This document shows, piece after piece, positions 1 through 13,124 of a stretch of 64,000 nucleotides of DNA (position 1 is the first letter of the stretch; every line of letters begins with the position of its first letter). This DNA comes from Liolophura sinensis (taxonomy: Eukaryota; Mollusca; Polyplacophora; Chitonida; Chitonidae). Location: contig NC_088302.1 in NCBI RefSeq assembly GCF_032854445.1, positions 29,102,979-29,166,978 on the forward strand, read 5' to 3'. A program made the position numbers and the translations under genes. Under the pieces are notes generated by a model, which was not told the DNA's origin, ran no database searches, and saw only the letters and a list, made by a program, of their open reading frames with translations.

Positions 1-3000
1 TGATGTGCAGTTACGGCTGGCTGAGGCTGAGAAGAAGGTCAAACCCCTGGAGAAAGAAAACAATGTGAGTAGAAAGGTGGCTGTGATAGATGTAACAATG
101 GATGTGATAGATGTAACAATGGATGGGATAGATGTAACAGTGGATGGGATAGATGTAACAGTGGATGGGATAGATGTAACAATGGATGGGATAGATGTAA
201 CAGTGGATGGGATAGATGTAATAATGGATGGGATAGATGTAACAGTGGATGGGATAGATGTAACAATGGATGGGATGGATGTAACACTGGATGGGATAGA
301 TGTAACAATGGATGGGATGGATGTAACACTGGATGGGATGGATGTAACACTGGATGGGATAAATGTAACAATGGATGGGATAAATGTAACACTGGATGGG
401 ATAAATGTAACACTGGATGGGATAGATATAATAATGGATGGTCGGTAGATATAAAACTAGGTTGGTGGTGGATGTAGCATTGGGCGGGCACTAGCTGTAA
501 CATTGCGTAGTTGCTAGATGTAACTCAGGGTGGACAGAAGATGTATCAAAGGGTGGGTGGTAGATGTAATGATGAGTGGGTGGTAAATGTTGAACAGTAA
601 CACTGGGTGGGGGGGGGTGTGGGGGGGTAGAATTTCGTTGCATTCTAATTGTTTGAAACCAAATTCTCATGAATGTAGAGGTTTCCAGGCGTTGAAAAAT
701 ATTCTGGGACATGTGGGTCAATCACCTTTCAGAGGATATGTGTTTACATTATTTTAGTGTGTTTTGGCTGAAGTTGATATTATTTCAGTGTGCCAAACAG
801 CTTAACAGTTAAAGTTCTGACAGCTGATGTCTCTATCTTGAGTCCTGCCACAGCTATTACTGTTTTGCCCTGCTTGATTTTCTCCATATAGATAAACGGA
901 ACATATCATAGTTTTGATTGTTACTTTCAATCCATCCATTATTGCTTTAGTTTATACTTAACATAATTACTACCTAGTTATTTGTTTGTGGTACCACAAA
1001 GTAGTCATTATTCTCTGTTGCTTGTCCTGCAGTCTCTACGTGCGGATGTGGCTCGCCTTGAGCGTCAGTTAGCGGACACAAAGAAGCAACTAGAGGCTGA
1101 GACGCTGACGCGCGTGGATGTGGAGAACCGACTACAGAGTATGAAGGAGGAACTGGCATTCAAGTCTCAGATTCATGAACAGGTCAGTCCCCTGTGGTCC
1201 AGCCATCGCAGATGAGCTCGCATTATTACACTGTTTGACGTCAGTTCTGTTAATTACACGAAGGCATATATGGATGTAATTCTGGGATGCTCATAATTTA
1301 ATACAATGAAAAATAACCCTGACTGACGGCGTCACAAGGAAGACAAAATAGGATACTGTTATTTCAGTGAAATTCAAATATTATCCTGAACTTTGACCCT
1401 TGACTCGGTTGTACTAATTCTGAGAGTGTTGATCTTAAAAAGCGTCTTAGAATATCCAGCCAGAAAAAAGCAACTAAGAACCATGTACTGACCCTTTATT
1501 TGCTCTTAAAATTAAATTTTGGGGTTGAGTGTTAGATAGTTTGAAAATGATTTTGGAAGCTACATCAGTACATCACTAGCAACAATTGAAAAAGTTTGTC
1601 ATCAGTAATATATTATTTTTAGTGTTTTGAGGTTTCAGGTTTAAAGGCATTTTTCAGAAAATTTGCATATGTTGTAAAATTTGATTGTTGGAGAATATGG
1701 TTTCAGTTTTGTTCGGAATCAATAAGGGGAACTGTCCATCTGTTTTGAATGGTTTAGTTTGCGGGTTTAACTGTGACATTTTTTACCACAGGAACTGAAT
1801 GAGACCCGAACAAGAATCAGCACCACCGTGGAGGAAGTGGATGGCCGAATACAGCAGGACTACGATGCCAGATTGGCCGATGCCCTGCGCGAAATGAGGG
1901 CACATCATGAGGAGCAAATCGCGCTGCTCAGAGAGGAATACATGACCATGTATGAAGCTAAGGTCAGTGAAAGCACACTAGTTGTGTGCCAAAGCTCTGG
2001 TTAATCTTGTGTTTTGGTTCTGGCAGGTTAGACGTGGATGCATCACCCATGGAGTACAGATCTTGGTTTTCAATGGTTAGGAGCGTCTCTAGTTCAGTAT
2101 GAATTAGTAAATCATAATTTACAAGGTGGGAATTTATGCACCTATGATTCATTGTTTGAAAACAGGACAGATTTCGTTTGATGTGATTTGCACCTTTCAA
2201 CTTAACAGTTTTGATTTTATTGAACTGCATAAGGTTGTACGTCATTTTCACACCAGGTGAATGCTGCTTAAAGACGGTGTATTTGTTTAAGTGGCATTTA
2301 GATTCACTTGATAGGATTCGAACGCACAGTGAAGGTGTCCTGAGGAAATAAATTCAGAAGGATGATTTCCTTTAGAAAATTGTTGTCTCCATTGTAAAAC
2401 TCACTGTGAATCTTCATATTCACCTGTGTATAAAACAGGTTTTTAAGCAAATCTGACTAAAGTTGAATTTTTCCTCACCAGTTTATTTATTTTCTGACCA
2501 TTTTAAGATTATGGATTTGGAAGGACAGGCCAGGCGTAACAGTGACTCAGCAAGTTATGCCCGCGAAGAGTTGCGCACCACAAAGAGACGTTTGGATGAG
2601 CTTCTGTCAGAAGTCACAAAACTCCGAGCCCAGGTAAGTGTTTAGTGTTCACATGAGCGGATGGCATATGAAATTATTATCAGTATAACATCAGATATTA
2701 CATTTATGACCAATCAAATTAACTGATGTTTTGTTTTCTCAAACATTTTGCAGCTGTCTTACAAACTTTTTTTTCTACTGTTTTGTGTGTATTTTTTTTA
2801 ATTCATTTTCTGACATCTTTGACTATCTTCTGTTCAAACTGGAGTTCAGTTTTTTCTTCTCTGTAGAAATAGTTTTCTTAAAACCTTGTTTTTTCGTATT
2901 TAATAGACCACATTATGTCTGGTGTATTATAAACCTGGCATTTAAATCATTCAATCATTCTTTGCCCCCTTTGACATCTTCATGTTGTATTATCCTGGCA

Positions 3001-6000
3001 GAATGCCGAGTACGAGAGTCGTATTCAGGACCTAGAGAGTCAGCTTCTGCGAGAACAAGAGGAGCACGCTATGGCGATCAGGGTACGAGAGGACGAACTG
3101 ATGAGGCTGCGAAGGCTTCTGGATGACCAGTCACAAGAGTACGCCGAACTGCTGGACATTAAGATCAAACTGGACATGGAGATTGCTGCCTACAGGAAGT
3201 TGCTGGAAGGCGAGGAGGCCAGGTATGTTGACCGCACATGGAAGTATTACATCTGCACACGTTGTGGCCATTCAGTTGCTATGGAAACATGAGGTATGGG
3301 TTCAAACCCAGCCTTGGGCAAGAAATTTGTAGACGTACAAATATGGCATGTATATCTGTATGTCACAAGGCAAAAACTTGGTCAGTAATGTGCAAAAGGC
3401 CTGTGCCGTAAACCGGGCACTCTAGTTTCCTTCACAATTAAAACGGATTGCAATTGTATAAATCAAATATTCATGAGTACATGACACAACTCTCAAAAAT
3501 AGATATAAGCAATATCTGTAGACAATATGTGACTTTTGAACATAGGTGTCTCTATCATATTCATACTCAGCAGTTGTGTATTATAGTAATACTTAATAAA
3601 AGGTTGTGTCAATAAAATGTTTATACGTAAAACGAGCGTTCACAGATTCTATGACTCAGGTACTATTTGTGGTTTTCCAGATTAAATCTGTCTTCGTCTG
3701 CGGAGTCTACACCCCACAGAACTCCGTCCCGCTCCGTGGTACGAGGAGTGAAGAGAAAGAGGCCTGTCGTTGAGGAAGAAATCAGTCAGTCCACTTCTAA
3801 CAGAGGCTTTGCAGCAACGTCCAGTGCGAAGGGTGCTGTCGAGGTCAACGAAACGGATGTAGAGGGGCAGTATATCAAACTCTACAACAACTCTGACAAG
3901 GTATAGCATAAAGTTGGTTTTCACATCGTACTGAAAAAGTATTTCCTGAGCAATATTACATACACATGACTTAAAAGCAGCATGCAGTGGTACACTTGTG
4001 CAACCTCATACATACAGAGATACCTTCCTTTACAGTTGGATGTAAAATGTATTTGATTGGCAAGTGAGGACAGTTCATGTATTTATTGCTTTGGGCGTTA
4101 TCTAAGAGATGTTGTTTACTTGTGTGTAATCCCTGTGTTATTAGCAGCATGCAGTGGTACACTTGTGCAACCTCATACATACAGAGATACCTTCCTTTAC
4201 AGTTGGATGTAAAATGTATTTGATTGGCAAGTGAGGACAGTTCATGTATTTATTGTTTTGGGCGTTATCTAAGAGATGTTGTTTACCTGTGTGTAATCCC
4301 TGTGTTATTAGCAGCATGCAGTGGTACACTTGTGCAACCTCATACATACAGAGATACCTTCCTTTATAGTTGGATGTAAAATGTATTTGGTTGGCAAGTG
4401 AGGACAGTTCATGTATTTATTGTTTTGGGTGTTATCTAAGAGATGTTGTTTACCTGTGTGTATTCCCTGTGCTATTAGCAGCATGCAGTGGTACACTTGT
4501 GCAACCTCATACATACAGAGATACATTTCTTTATACATGTAGTTGGATGTAAAATGTATTTGATTGGCAGGTGAGGACAGTTCATGTATTTATTGTTTTG
4601 GGCGTTATCTAAGAGATGTTGTTTACTTGTGTGTAATCCCTGTGTTATTAGCAGCATGCAGTGATACACTTGTGCAACCTCATACATACAGAGATACCTT
4701 CCTTTATAGTTGAATGTAAAATGTATTTGATTGGCAAATGAGGACAGTTCATGTATGTATTGTTTTGGGCGTTATCTAAGAGATGTTGTTTACCTGTGTG
4801 TAGGACATCTCGCTGGGAGGGTGGCAGATTCGCCACGTGGCCGGTGAGCAGGAGACCACATACAAATTCCACCGCAGCAGTGGCATCAAGGCCGGTACCT
4901 ACGTCACTGTGAGTAACTTTGAAGCTATGCATCTCGAGGGTAATCCCTGTGTTAAACTCCTACAGCAAGATGAGTAACACTCCACTTAAAGGATACATGA
5001 AAATGCACGAAAGTAGTTTTTGTTTTTTAAAGTCAAATGAAGATATTTATGCCAAAGGGAAAAAAATTAATTGTTAGGCGAATTTTATATTTTTTTTAAA
5101 ACCCCTCTATTTATATTTTCTGTGAGCGGTTGAAAATTTTCAGAAATGATCTCATTGATGAACACACTCTAAACTGTAAGAAAACTGTAGTTTAAAGTCC
5201 AAGACAGAGAACCTCTTTTGTACTTTGATGTGATCAGACATCTAAAGTGTATATTAGGAAATATGATCAAACACTTCATGTGCCCTGTAAGTGGCGATGC
5301 ATGTTACCTAAGCCTTATGGGTCTTTTGCCTCCTTTTGATCAATGGTAATGTATCTAATGAGTCATTCCCATGCAACTCTGGCCAATTATTCTTTCCATG
5401 CCATTTGTATTAAAGATGTTTCTGGTTACGACTAGAATTTATTGTACGCCTTTGGCGCATGATAAATATGTCACTGTATTCAAAACTACTCGGCCGGGCC
5501 CCGTTAGATCAGCTGGTAGAGCATCCACTTCGGGGATGGGAGATCCAGGGTCAATCATGGGTCGAGTCACACCTAAGACTGAAAAAGAGGAAGTTGTAGC
5601 TTCCTCGTTTGGCATTCAGCGTTAAGGGGAAGTGAATGACTGGTTGGCCTGTATCAGTATAATGGGGCAGATGAGGCGGCTTACTTGCCTTTAATAAGTC
5701 GTCTCAGTAAAGCAGCACTAGATAAAAGAGCGGTGGAAATCCGTCCTGCAGCAACGTGCACTAAGGACTCCTTCATCATCATATGACTGAAAAATTGTTA
5801 AGTACGAGGTTAAATCCCAAGCACTCACTCACTCAAAACTACTGTTGGTCAGTTCCAAACAGAGCAGTATTCTTTACAAGATATAGAAAAATGGCAATGA
5901 GTGAGTGAGTGAGTGCTTGGGGTTTAACTTCGTACTCAACAATTTTTCAGTCTTATGACGACGAAGGAATCCTTAGGGTGCATGTACGTGTAATGTGCCT

Positions 6001-8403
6001 CCTTGTAGCAGGACGGATTTCCACCGCTCTTTTATCTAGTGCTGCTTCACTGAGACGACTTACCGAAGGCAAGTAAGCTGCCCTGCCCAAGCCATTATAC
6101 TGATACGGGTCAACCAGTCATTGCACTATTCCCGTCATGTTGAACGCCAAGCAAGGAAGTTACAACTTCCTCTTTTAAAGTCTTAGGTGTGACTTGGTAA
6201 AGGATTGATCCTGGATCTACCAGTCCCAAAGCGAACGCTCTACCAACTGTGCTATCTGGGCCGGGAAATGTCAGTGAAACCAATGCAATAATTCATTTGC
6301 ACTTAACCTTCATTTAATGTATTAAGGTTTGAGTGTGTTGTTTTCATTTTGCAGTATAAGCTAAGCTTTTTGAGCATGCATCCAGAAACACTTGAATGCT
6401 GTGTAGATTTGTAGAAATGGTTGATTATCAGAGCGGCTTTTCTTGAAGGTGTGGAGTTCTAACAGTGGTCAGACACACAGCCCTCCTAGTGACCTGGTCA
6501 TGAAGGGTCAGAAGTGGTTCATCGCTGATGACATGAAAACAATACTCCTCAACAATGATGGAGATGTAAGTCAACATGTCACACATTGGTCTTCTCAGTT
6601 CTCAAATTTTAGCTTAAAACAGAATGCTGATCTGTGCTAGTCTGTTCAAGATGTTACAATCATTCTTCTAGTCATACAATTTAACACTGGCTTTGCCAGC
6701 TACATGACTGCCTGTGCTTCATTTAATGTCACTGGGCTAATAAAATATTTAGTAAGTTATAGTGTACGACACTAATGTTAGAGATAAGTTTTACAACCAT
6801 TTAGGCCTTAAACATTGGTTTATGTCCATGATGGCAATGTGTTTGTTTTTTGAAAGTGTAACAGTTGATCAGGATTCTCCACTTCTGAAAGTGAAAAATA
6901 AATTATGCAGTGTTAAGGTACAAGTGTTTGTATATTGATAAATGATGGGATATTTGCAGGAGATGGCCTCGCGCGAGCTGAGCAAGAGCATGTTGTCGTC
7001 AGTGAGCTCCTACAGGACATCTTACGGGGGGAGAGAACTCGATGGGGTAGGTCATCCAACCTTTGTCTACTTCATCTGCTTATCTGGGAAATGCAATTTA
7101 AATAACATAGCTGTCTACGTTAGCAGTCTCTTTGGTACATGTTGACCTACCTACATGGCTTAGTGGTTAGTATGCTAGTGCAGTACAATGAACAAGGATC
7201 CTGAGTGAAGCCCCGCTCCTCCTGTCTTCCTCTTGGTCATTTTGAGGGAAGGTCTTCCAGCAACTTGTGGATTTGGTCTTGGGTTTCCAGAGTTCGGTTT
7301 GCTCAAACCATAATGCTGGTTGCTGCAAAATAATCTTCAGTCGTTGCAGTACAGATTGAAGCTCCCATCAGATAAATGAAACATAATGTCAAAACACCTG
7401 ATATGGTGCATTGTCCCTTCACAACACTCAGCCTCTACCTTACACTGTGTGCTTAGCTTACAGAGCACCGAGATTGTATAGTCTTGATACAGCTTGACTC
7501 AGCTTGTGGTGTACATGGCTGAGCTTGACTAAGGTTGTGGTGTACATGGCTGAGATGCCAGCCTGTCCTCACTGCAGTCATTCTGCAATGATTTGACATA
7601 ATGATGCAGTGAGGCAGCACTATGGTCAATCAAGCCATTACCAGGCTGCGCTCATGCAAACACATTGGAGTGATGTGACTCAAGAAATGATGTGTAATGC
7701 CAAGAAACATTGTAAAATGATAGATTGGGTCTTCCCTGGCTCAGAGGATTGGTGTTGGGCTGTCAACATATGATATCCCACATTAGAGTAGAGCTCTTGC
7801 TGGTAGGTAAATCAAATAAGTACATTTATTACACTCACGTAAACTTATCGTTGCCCCATTAGATTATATTACATGACGTGGGGTTCAGCATTTCTGGATT
7901 TTGCACACTGCGACATCATTAACAAAACAAATGTGACTTGCTACATCACATTTATTTTTGGTCGTGTCTTAGGTTGTCTCCCCTTTGTGTTGTATTATGT
8001 CACATCTGCCATCTGCTTTGAGAGTCGCTGTGTTGACAGTCCCTAACCAGTTCACGTATGGAAACGCAAATAAAGTCTTTAGTGATGGGTTATCCAGTAC
8101 AATAAAACAGTTATTACATGTTTCAGAGTGGAACATCATGATTTGCAGCAACAGCTGTGCGTTCGTTGTACATCACCTCTCTCTGGCCAACAAATCACGA
8201 TGTTCCACTCTAAAACATGCAATAATTGTATAATATTTGTTGGTAATTTCTATGCATTTTTTTCTTTATTCCTGCATTTTAACATATATTCACTAATGTT
8301 TGATGTAAAGATACATGCGTTTTTGGTGTACTAAACACTGCACATTATTTTGTCTCCCTGCCAGAATCAGCAGTTAGAGCGGGAATCCTGTTCCATCATG
8401 TAG
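1..8403 (+). CDS. LMN: Nuclear lamin (intermediate filament), 3' ten exons; 5' end outside window
   Basis: Lamins polymerise under the inner nuclear membrane. Exons: 1-64 (frame starts at base 2), 1033-1182, 1792-1962, 2508-2633, 3002-3222, 3681-3900, 4804-4908, 6449-6565, 6960-7046, 8365-8403. Joined phases give 432 residues plus TAG without a break. Seen in order: heptad coiled coil of the rod, the rod-end signature ([13 protein letters not shown], exon ending 3222), a tail with TPHRTPSRS (possible CDK sites) and a basic NLS (VKRKRP), then the lamin tail Ig fold (from [13 protein letters not shown] through GGWQIRH and KWFIADD), and a C-terminal CaaX box CSIM typical of farnesylated B-type lamins. 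The head and coil 1A are missing because the window begins inside the gene. Introns carry tandem repeats, SINEs and a hairpin listed separately. Identity is firm; exon ends rest on GT-AG sites and phase. Confidence 0.95.
83..600. repeat. 21-bp minisatellite just inside a lamin intron
   Basis: About 17 copies of a 21-bp unit (GATGGGATAGATGTAACAGT plus one base) run from about 83 to 440, then decay to about 600. The array begins about 19 bases after the lamin donor at 65. Because 21 is a multiple of 3, it stays open in several frames and makes spurious long ORFs on both strands. Confidence 0.95.
3976..4803. repeat. 167-bp tandem repeat ending at a lamin exon
   Basis: Five units start at 3976, 4143, 4310, 4477 and 4650. 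The spacing is 167 bp, except for the fourth, which is lengthened by a small insertion. The last unit ends exactly at the acceptor (TGTGTAG) of the exon beginning 4804. The unit's next bases, GTAATCCCTGTGTTA, reappear at about 4938-4952, after the exon, as if the exon interrupted the last unit. Confidence 0.95.
5491..5834 (+). repeat. tRNA-derived SINE, family A
   Basis: A tRNA-like head with an A-box (TAGATCAGCTGGTAGAGCA) and B-box (GGGTCGAGTC) is followed by a conserved body (AAGTCGTCTCAGTAAAGCAG) and a tail TTAAGTACGAGGTTAAATCC followed by CACTCACTCACTCA. Three further copies lie in the window. This one is in the lamin intron 4909-6448. Confidence 0.85.
5899..6265 (-). repeat. tRNA-derived SINE, family A, inverted copy
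   Basis: This is the reverse complement of the same family, from the GAGTGAGTGAGTGCTTGG tail to the tRNA-like head ending GGGCCGGG. It lies 64 bp after the opposite copy at 5491-5834, forming a large inverted repeat in one lamin intron. Confidence 0.85.
7148..7385 (+). repeat. Degenerate SINE, family B
   Basis: A head-first copy with recognisable pieces (TGGCTTAGTGGTTAGTATGC, GGAAGGTCTTCCAGCAACTT, CCATAATGCTGG), heavily diverged. It lies in the last lamin intron, in the same orientation as the gene. Confidence 0.6.
8108..8228. repeat. Hairpin with 38-bp inverted arms (MITE-like)
   Basis: The arms 8108-8145 and 8191-8228 are near-perfect reverse complements sharing AGAGTGGAACATC. The spacer is 45 bp. 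No coding capacity or clear target duplication was seen. It may be a small non-autonomous element or the core of one, in the last lamin intron. Confidence 0.65.
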
Positions 8404-10803
8404 ACTGACGTCTTCACCTCATTCACCAAACATTTTGTCCAGACAAGGGGAGCTACTCACGAGCAAGAAGGATTTTAACACCACGGTAGACATATCATCA
8501 AAGACTGGACAAAAGGCCATACATCAGAAGTTTTAATCAAACTTTCCCAGCTGAAGATGCTCCTCTTAAAGACAGCATCAAGCTGTGGCAATTCGCATTT
8601 CATTGTGTTTTAAAGATGTAGTCATAAGATTTAAAAGCAGCATTTTCTGGAACAAATTGTCCCCCACAGAAATACCCAGCTGTTATATCTTGCCTTGCAA
8701 GGATCATGTTTTAGTTATTTTTTTTTGTTCCCATTTTCACCACTTCTTGCCTCAAAAGATATTTCGGCTTGCCAGTTTATATTGTTAAAAATATATGAAA
8801 TGCGGTAAAATGTCTGCAAGGTAGAGACTTGCAAAACAATTAGCAATATACTAAGGCAACATCAGTTTAGATTTGTGTTTTACAGGCGAACCAACACTTA
8901 ACAGTTCACCTTTTTATTTTGTCCAGTTTTGAACTTTTTATGAATTTACAGCTTTTCAAGACTTTTTGATCCTGGTATAGTCCACAACATTGATAAAAAG
9001 ATTTATTCTGCCCCCTACAACAACAATTTAAACTGATGTGGCCTCAGAATTATATAAAATATATGAAAGTTCAGGATGTATAGAACAAGTACTATGTCTA
9101 CAGTAAGAAAAAGTTTCAAAACTCCAAAAATACCCCTTCAACATGAAAGAATTTGGCATTCCAAAGATCCTTGAAAAACAGGGTCAAATTTAAGAAAGGT
9201 TGATTTTAAGAAAGGACCATCAAAAAAGAAAAGAGAGTTTTTCTTGAGGAGAGCATTGATACATGTCATTGATAAATTGTGTGAAAAATTCTCTTAAAAA
9301 TCTGTACCATAGGAATGTCTTCACTACCGATTTCTTGTTTTCTTAAGGACTGATGGCAAATGTCGATATCTTTTGGTTTGATATTTACTTTTAATGTTTA
9401 TATTAACAAAGACAGAAAAACATAATTGAGGTGAGCTTACTCCGTTAGTAACTTAGCATAACATATTTTAGCATCTCATACGTGTAGCAGCGGCCCTGAT
9501 GTGGTGTAGCGTATCCTAGTCGTAGCGAGCACGTAGCGGTATTAAGTGTTCATGGATATATATTGATATTGTTATTGCCCTGGAAGAACTCTTGCTTTGT
9601 GCTGTATATGTACAAATATATATATTTCCATCCTTTTTCTGTGTTTAAGGTTGTCATGGTAACTGCCTTGTTGTCTGTCACATTGCACACTTGCGTGCAC
9701 TGCATATTTTTATATGTCTTTATATCTATACACTATACTTTAATAATGTGATCGGCACTTACAAATAAACCTTACATGTGTTTGGCTGAAATCATTTACT
9801 GGTAAGGTCAGTGCGCCGTTAAGTTAATAACGACCTTTTGTTTCACAGTGCCCAGTGAATTAAGTCAACGAATGTGGCTTCGGAAATGGTTTAAAGCATT
9901 ATCATTACAATTGGATCTGATTTAACGCTTGTGAACAACATACTCTCCGTTTGTTTTTTTTTTTTTACTGTGTACGTGATATTTTGACAGTTATCTTACA
10001 GCAAAAATGTTCTCAGATTTTGAGTCAAGTTTTCGACTTCTCTTCTGCTGTATACAGACTGATAATACTTTTGATATACTGGTAATTTGCATTATTATGC
10101 CAAGTGTATCCTGCAGGATACCACTGCTAGCTTGTAATATATATACTTATGCTTCGTAATAATTGTTTATAGGGTTTACTTTGAACACATGCTCTAATAC
10201 CTTGGTCTATTACCTCCTTGTTGTCATTGTTTTTTTAAGCTTAATCCAATTTAAGTTGGGTATGTCCATCTGGTTGCTGAATTTTACTATGGTAATATTT
10301 TTGTACACCTTGTTACTTTTACATGTTTGTTACCCGTGACGTTTTCGCAGTGTTAGTGAATTTGTATATGGGTGTCTTGCTTGAGTTGTCTCCCTCCTTC
10401 GCATTATATTGCGTCTTGAAGCCAAACCATTTGTTTTTTTTTTCTTTTGTTTCTAGCACTTTTGTAATCATACTACATCTATGAGTTGTTGTACGGCAAA
10501 TGTTTAGAATCTGTGCATGTTTTGGATTGTAAAGTAAGCTCCAAGCATTACAGTTATAAATAGAGATATCAAAACCCTGAAAAACAAAAGAATTTTACTT
10601 TTGTTGTCATCAATTCATACATAGGTCATGGTCTCCGCTAATATCCGTTTGGAGGCGTGTGAAACTTGACTCCAGAACAAAGATTGGGCATGGCCGCTAT
10701 AGACTGGTGGCGGGCTCACTGTGATGTCTATGTCTACTGCATGTTATAATATGTGTTCTCTTTTAGTTTACAAAGCCAATAATATACGGCATAGATCATT
10801 CAT

Positions 10804-10809
10804 AATAAA
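10804..10809 (+). terminator. Candidate lamin poly(A) signal
   Basis: AATAAA about 2.4 kb after the stop. An earlier AATAAA at 9764-9769 could serve instead. Neither is confirmed without transcripts. Confidence 0.4.
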
Positions 10810-11381
10810 ACTCTTTAAATGTTACTTATGCCTTGTTTTTATTTCTTTCAAAGATTGTTTTCTTTATGTATAAAATTATACACGTGTGTACAGATCTTCA
10901 AAAAATAGCACAAATGTAGACCAGTCGTAATATTGTATAGGTATACAACGTAACCACACATTTCTTGGGTTGAAAACAGAATGAAAATGTTAACGTGAGC
11001 ATATACATTACATTAGACACCACTGCTGAAATGCTTTCTATCACAATGAATTCGTATAACATACATTTCACATCATTTCAGTTCAGACTTGAGCAGTACA
11101 TTACAAATTTAAAATATACGCAAAAACTGCCCTTTGGTGTAAAAAACAGGAATTGGGAACATGATTATCTGTAACAATTTTTGTGTAATGAAATTTTTGC
11201 ATGAAATTATGATGTAATAAGTGGCAGAAACAGGATAAAACATTTCCTCAATTTATTTCTTACATATGCGAAATACCTTTACCCGACTAGGTAAATCGAA
11301 TGCTGTCTCCAACACAATGAGCGCCTCAATAACTACGTGTACTGTCATTCTTGGCAGAGTTACCATTACTGTAATTCAACC

Positions 11382-11575
11382 TTTTCCCATGTTTGCAAGG
11401 TGTTTATTCAAGGATATTCTGAGAACATAGTCCTATGTAGCCTGATAAAATAATTGTTTTTTTTTTTTTTTTTGTGAAGTCCCAACCCAGTCAATACAGT
11501 TTTGTCCCTGAAAGCAAATGAAAAAGGTGCTATTTCATATGTGAAAAGGTTGAGGAATTGGGGTCCGTATTATAC
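11382..11575. repeat. Diverged duplicate segment, copy 1
   Basis: It shares CATGTTTGCAAGGTGTTTAT, a TGATAAAATAATT-like stretch and CATATGTGAAAAGGTTGAGG with 13125-13345 in the same order and orientation. The copies are clearly diverged. This is an old local duplication or two copies of an unnamed repeat. Confidence 0.7.
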
Positions 11576-11610
11576 CCAAGAAAACCATTGGATGCAATGC
11601 TCTTCCCAGG

Positions 11611-11611
<1 letters not shown>

Positions 11612-11655
<44 letters not shown>

Positions 11656-11683
11656 TATCACCTGCTTATATATATATATATAT
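11612..11683. repeat. TA dinucleotide microsatellite
   Basis: Two runs of alternating T and A, interrupted by a short CTATCACCTGC segment. It makes tyrosine-isoleucine repeat ORFs that are not genes. Confidence 0.95.
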
Positions 11684-12664
11684 GTCTACTTGTATCACCT
11701 GCATACCATGTACTGCTGTTATCACACTATCCACATGGAATTTTAAGTCCTTAAGTGACTCACCTTTCTAAGTCATTAAATGTTTTCCCAGGAAAACCTA
11801 AAGTTGTCTCTGCAGAGTTTCAAATAGAATTCCAACAATCACATTTATGTATATGTATGTAAAAAGTTGCTCTTGCAAGGGTGACTCAACTGTTGGTCTA
11901 TTTGCCTGGAAGTTAGCTCCCTTGATAAGAAACCATGAAGTCATGATTCAAACTCAAGATTTTACGAGGTTCTACTTTTTCTCCAAAAATTTGTAAGTGG
12001 TTATTGGAATGTAGTCCAGTAGAAACAAGAATTATGTCATACTGGTTTAATTCCGGGCCAAACAATCAGCAGACTGCATCAGTAGGATCAAGCAGTAGCA
12101 GTTATATCACCCTACCCAAAGCACAAGATGTACGACCCCTGCTGATAAGTAGTGTGCATCACGGTCACCCTACCCTACATGTACCAGGATGAACCACCCT
12201 ACCAATCACATACTTTTTTTATACATCTATGTGCAGGGCCAAGCTACACTAGAACACAAATGCTGGCATCCTGCCAGACATATACTTGTATTATACAGAT
12301 AGGGCAAGCTGAGCGACAGGATATCGGGAATTGTCCCCTCAAAAGAAGTGATATTCAACGAGTTAAATATCACAGGTTGAGAGCTAACAATTCCTGATTT
12401 CCAATCCCCAGCATGCACTATATGTTTTATTTATACTGAAAAAAAAAAATCAATCAGTGTACTTGATCAGTTAACACTTTAGATTGCTGAATTTGACAAT
12501 GGAGCTAGCCAATAGAATATGTGATATCAGCATAAGATCACTGGTTATTGCCTTAATGGGGGATATTATTTTGTGAGGGTGACTTTGTACATCATGTGCA
12601 CTGAACAATGGAAACTACAAATCACTCTATGAGGTATATAAATAATAAAATGTTATACAGATCA

Positions 12665-13080
12665 CCAAGGCCTTATAGTGCCACATGTACCTGTACCAAA
12701 CAGACATCAACAAGATAGTGTCAAGTAAAGGTATAGACACCCAAGCAATAACGTTACATGTACCACAGACATATAGTACAGACATCAACAAGATAGTGTC
12801 AAGTAAAGGTATAGACACCCAAGCAATAACGTTACATGTACCACAGACATATGGTACAGACATCAACAAGATAGTGTCAAGTAAAGATATAGTACCACAC
12901 ACATGGTAGTGATACTGTGGCAATAGTATGACTGTAACAAACCTAGTACGGACACCCAAGTAATAACGTTACATGTACCACATATGGAACAAACATCAAG
13001 AAAATTGTGTCAAATGTACCACACACGCAGATGGTATAGACAGAGGCAATAGTATGACTGTCACATGTAGTACAGAGACA
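12665..13080. repeat. 78-bp tandem repeat
   Basis: Units begin at 12701, 12779 and 12857 (CAGACATCAACAAGATAGTG). A diverged partial fourth runs to about 13080. It lies downstream of MALT1, near its likely poly(A) site. Confidence 0.9.
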
Positions 13081-13124
13081 TGGAACAGATAATTTACTTT
13101 TAATATGCTTATTGTAACCAACCA

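Noticed and set aside
5..503. Two opposite long ORFs with 7-residue repeats
   Set aside because: Only bases 1-64 are lamin coding sequence. The rest is a 21-bp minisatellite in the intron.
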